Shown piece after piece: positions 5,952-6,230 of a stretch of DNA of 6,230 nucleotides. The stretch spans positions 1 through 6,230 of the forward strand of contig DDPN01000058.1 of the NCBI GenBank assembly GCA_002342205.1. The letters run 5' to 3'. Within the stretch, counting starts at the first letter, position 1; every line of letters begins with the position of its first letter. A model generated the notes under the pieces. That model had not been told where the DNA came from, did not search any database, and saw nothing but the letters and a program-made list of their open reading frames with translations. The stretch is from Chitinophagaceae bacterium UBA2467 (lineage in GTDB: Bacteria > Bacteroidota > Bacteroidia > Chitinophagales > Chitinophagaceae). Position numbers and translations under genes: made by a program.

Positions 5952-5959
5952 CAAATATA
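5952..5959 (-). promoter_or_regulatory. Candidate -7 box for rpsP
   Basis: The minus strand reads TATATTTG, an exact TAnnTTTG match and identical to the box before trmD. It lies in the 84-nt ffh-rpsP gap. The expected start point falls at about 5946-5948, at the first base of the hairpin described next to it. No clear -33 TTG is seen. A second, imperfect box TAAATTTC just before the rpsP ATG (about 5908-5915) is an alternative. Confidence 0.5.
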
Positions 5960-5987
5960 GGTTATTTCAGGGAATTAGGCCCATTTT

Positions 5988-6230
5988 TTAGCGTCTCATG
6001 CCAGGCATCATTTTGCCAAATGCTCCTAACTTGTTCATATTCTTCATCATGTCTCGCATTTGGGCAAACTGTTTTAGGAAGTTGTTAACCTCTTGGATAT
6101 CCTTTCCGCTTCCCTTCGCAATCCTTTTTTTACGGCTCATATCAATTAAATCGGGGTCCGCCCTTTCAGCGGGAGTCATGGAATTGATCATTGCTTCTAT
6201 ACCCTTGAACGCGTTTTCGTCGATATCCAG
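5988..6230 (-). CDS. ffh: Signal recognition particle protein Ffh, C-terminal M domain only
   Basis: Eighty C-terminal residues are visible; the GTPase (NG) domain lies beyond the right edge. Ffh binds 4.5S/SRP RNA and hydrophobic signal sequences of nascent chains and delivers the ribosome to FtsY at the membrane. The segment reads through IEAMINSMTPAER, then the RNA-binding signature SRKKRIAKGSG (residues 32-42 of the visible part), then VNNFLKQFAQMRDMM and a Met/Gly-rich end (KMMPGMRR). This order is diagnostic of the Ffh M domain. The frame is open to the window edge with 13 codons ahead of the first internal ATG (6191), which is not a start. Its position next to rpsP is as in E. coli and many other bacteria. 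Confidence 0.95.
   Translation of the reverse strand: MDIDENAFKGIEAMINSMTPAERADPDLIDMSRKKRIAKGSGKDIQEVNNFLKQFAQMRDMMKNMNKLGAFGKMMPGMRR

Overview
The window reads as chromosomal DNA from a member of the Bacteroidota, probably Chitinophagaceae-like; the family is an inference. Supporting points are the protein sequences themselves, an S16 with a long Ala/Glu-rich tail, start codons without clear Shine-Dalgarno sequences, and three intergenic matches to the Bacteroidota -7 promoter element TAnnTTTG, all in the orientation of the genes. Every gene lies on the minus strand, so transcription runs from the right edge to the left. No stretch over 300 bases lacks a gene. I saw no mobile element, tRNA, rRNA or CRISPR array.

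In transcription order the genes are: the 3' end of ffh (signal recognition particle GTPase, cut by the right edge); rpsP (ribosomal protein S16); rimM (16S rRNA processing / 30S maturation factor); dinB (DNA polymerase IV); an M20-family metallodipeptidase; a small heat-shock protein (Hsp20); trmD (tRNA m1G37 methyltransferase); and a Tat-exported Gfo/Idh/MocA oxidoreductase resembling family GH109 glycosidases, cut by the left edge.

The order ffh-rpsP-rimM-(...)-trmD keeps the skeleton of the classical ffh/rpsP-rimM-trmD-rplS translation locus. Here about 3.2 kb carrying dinB, the dipeptidase and hsp20 separates rimM from trmD, and the GH109-like gene follows trmD instead of rplS. Strong minus-strand intrinsic terminators lie after rpsP and after hsp20, and a third terminator-like hairpin lies between ffh and rpsP. 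The likely transcription units are therefore ffh; rpsP; rimM-dinB (7-nt gap), possibly continuing; the dipeptidase from its own promoter; hsp20; and trmD-GH109-like (9-nt gap).

The window is mostly housekeeping, and I found no convincing undescribed system. The points most worth a second look are regulatory: a -7 box so close to the trmD start that its mRNA may be leaderless, a hairpin directly behind the presumed rpsP promoter, and a terminator only about 30 nt ahead of rimM.
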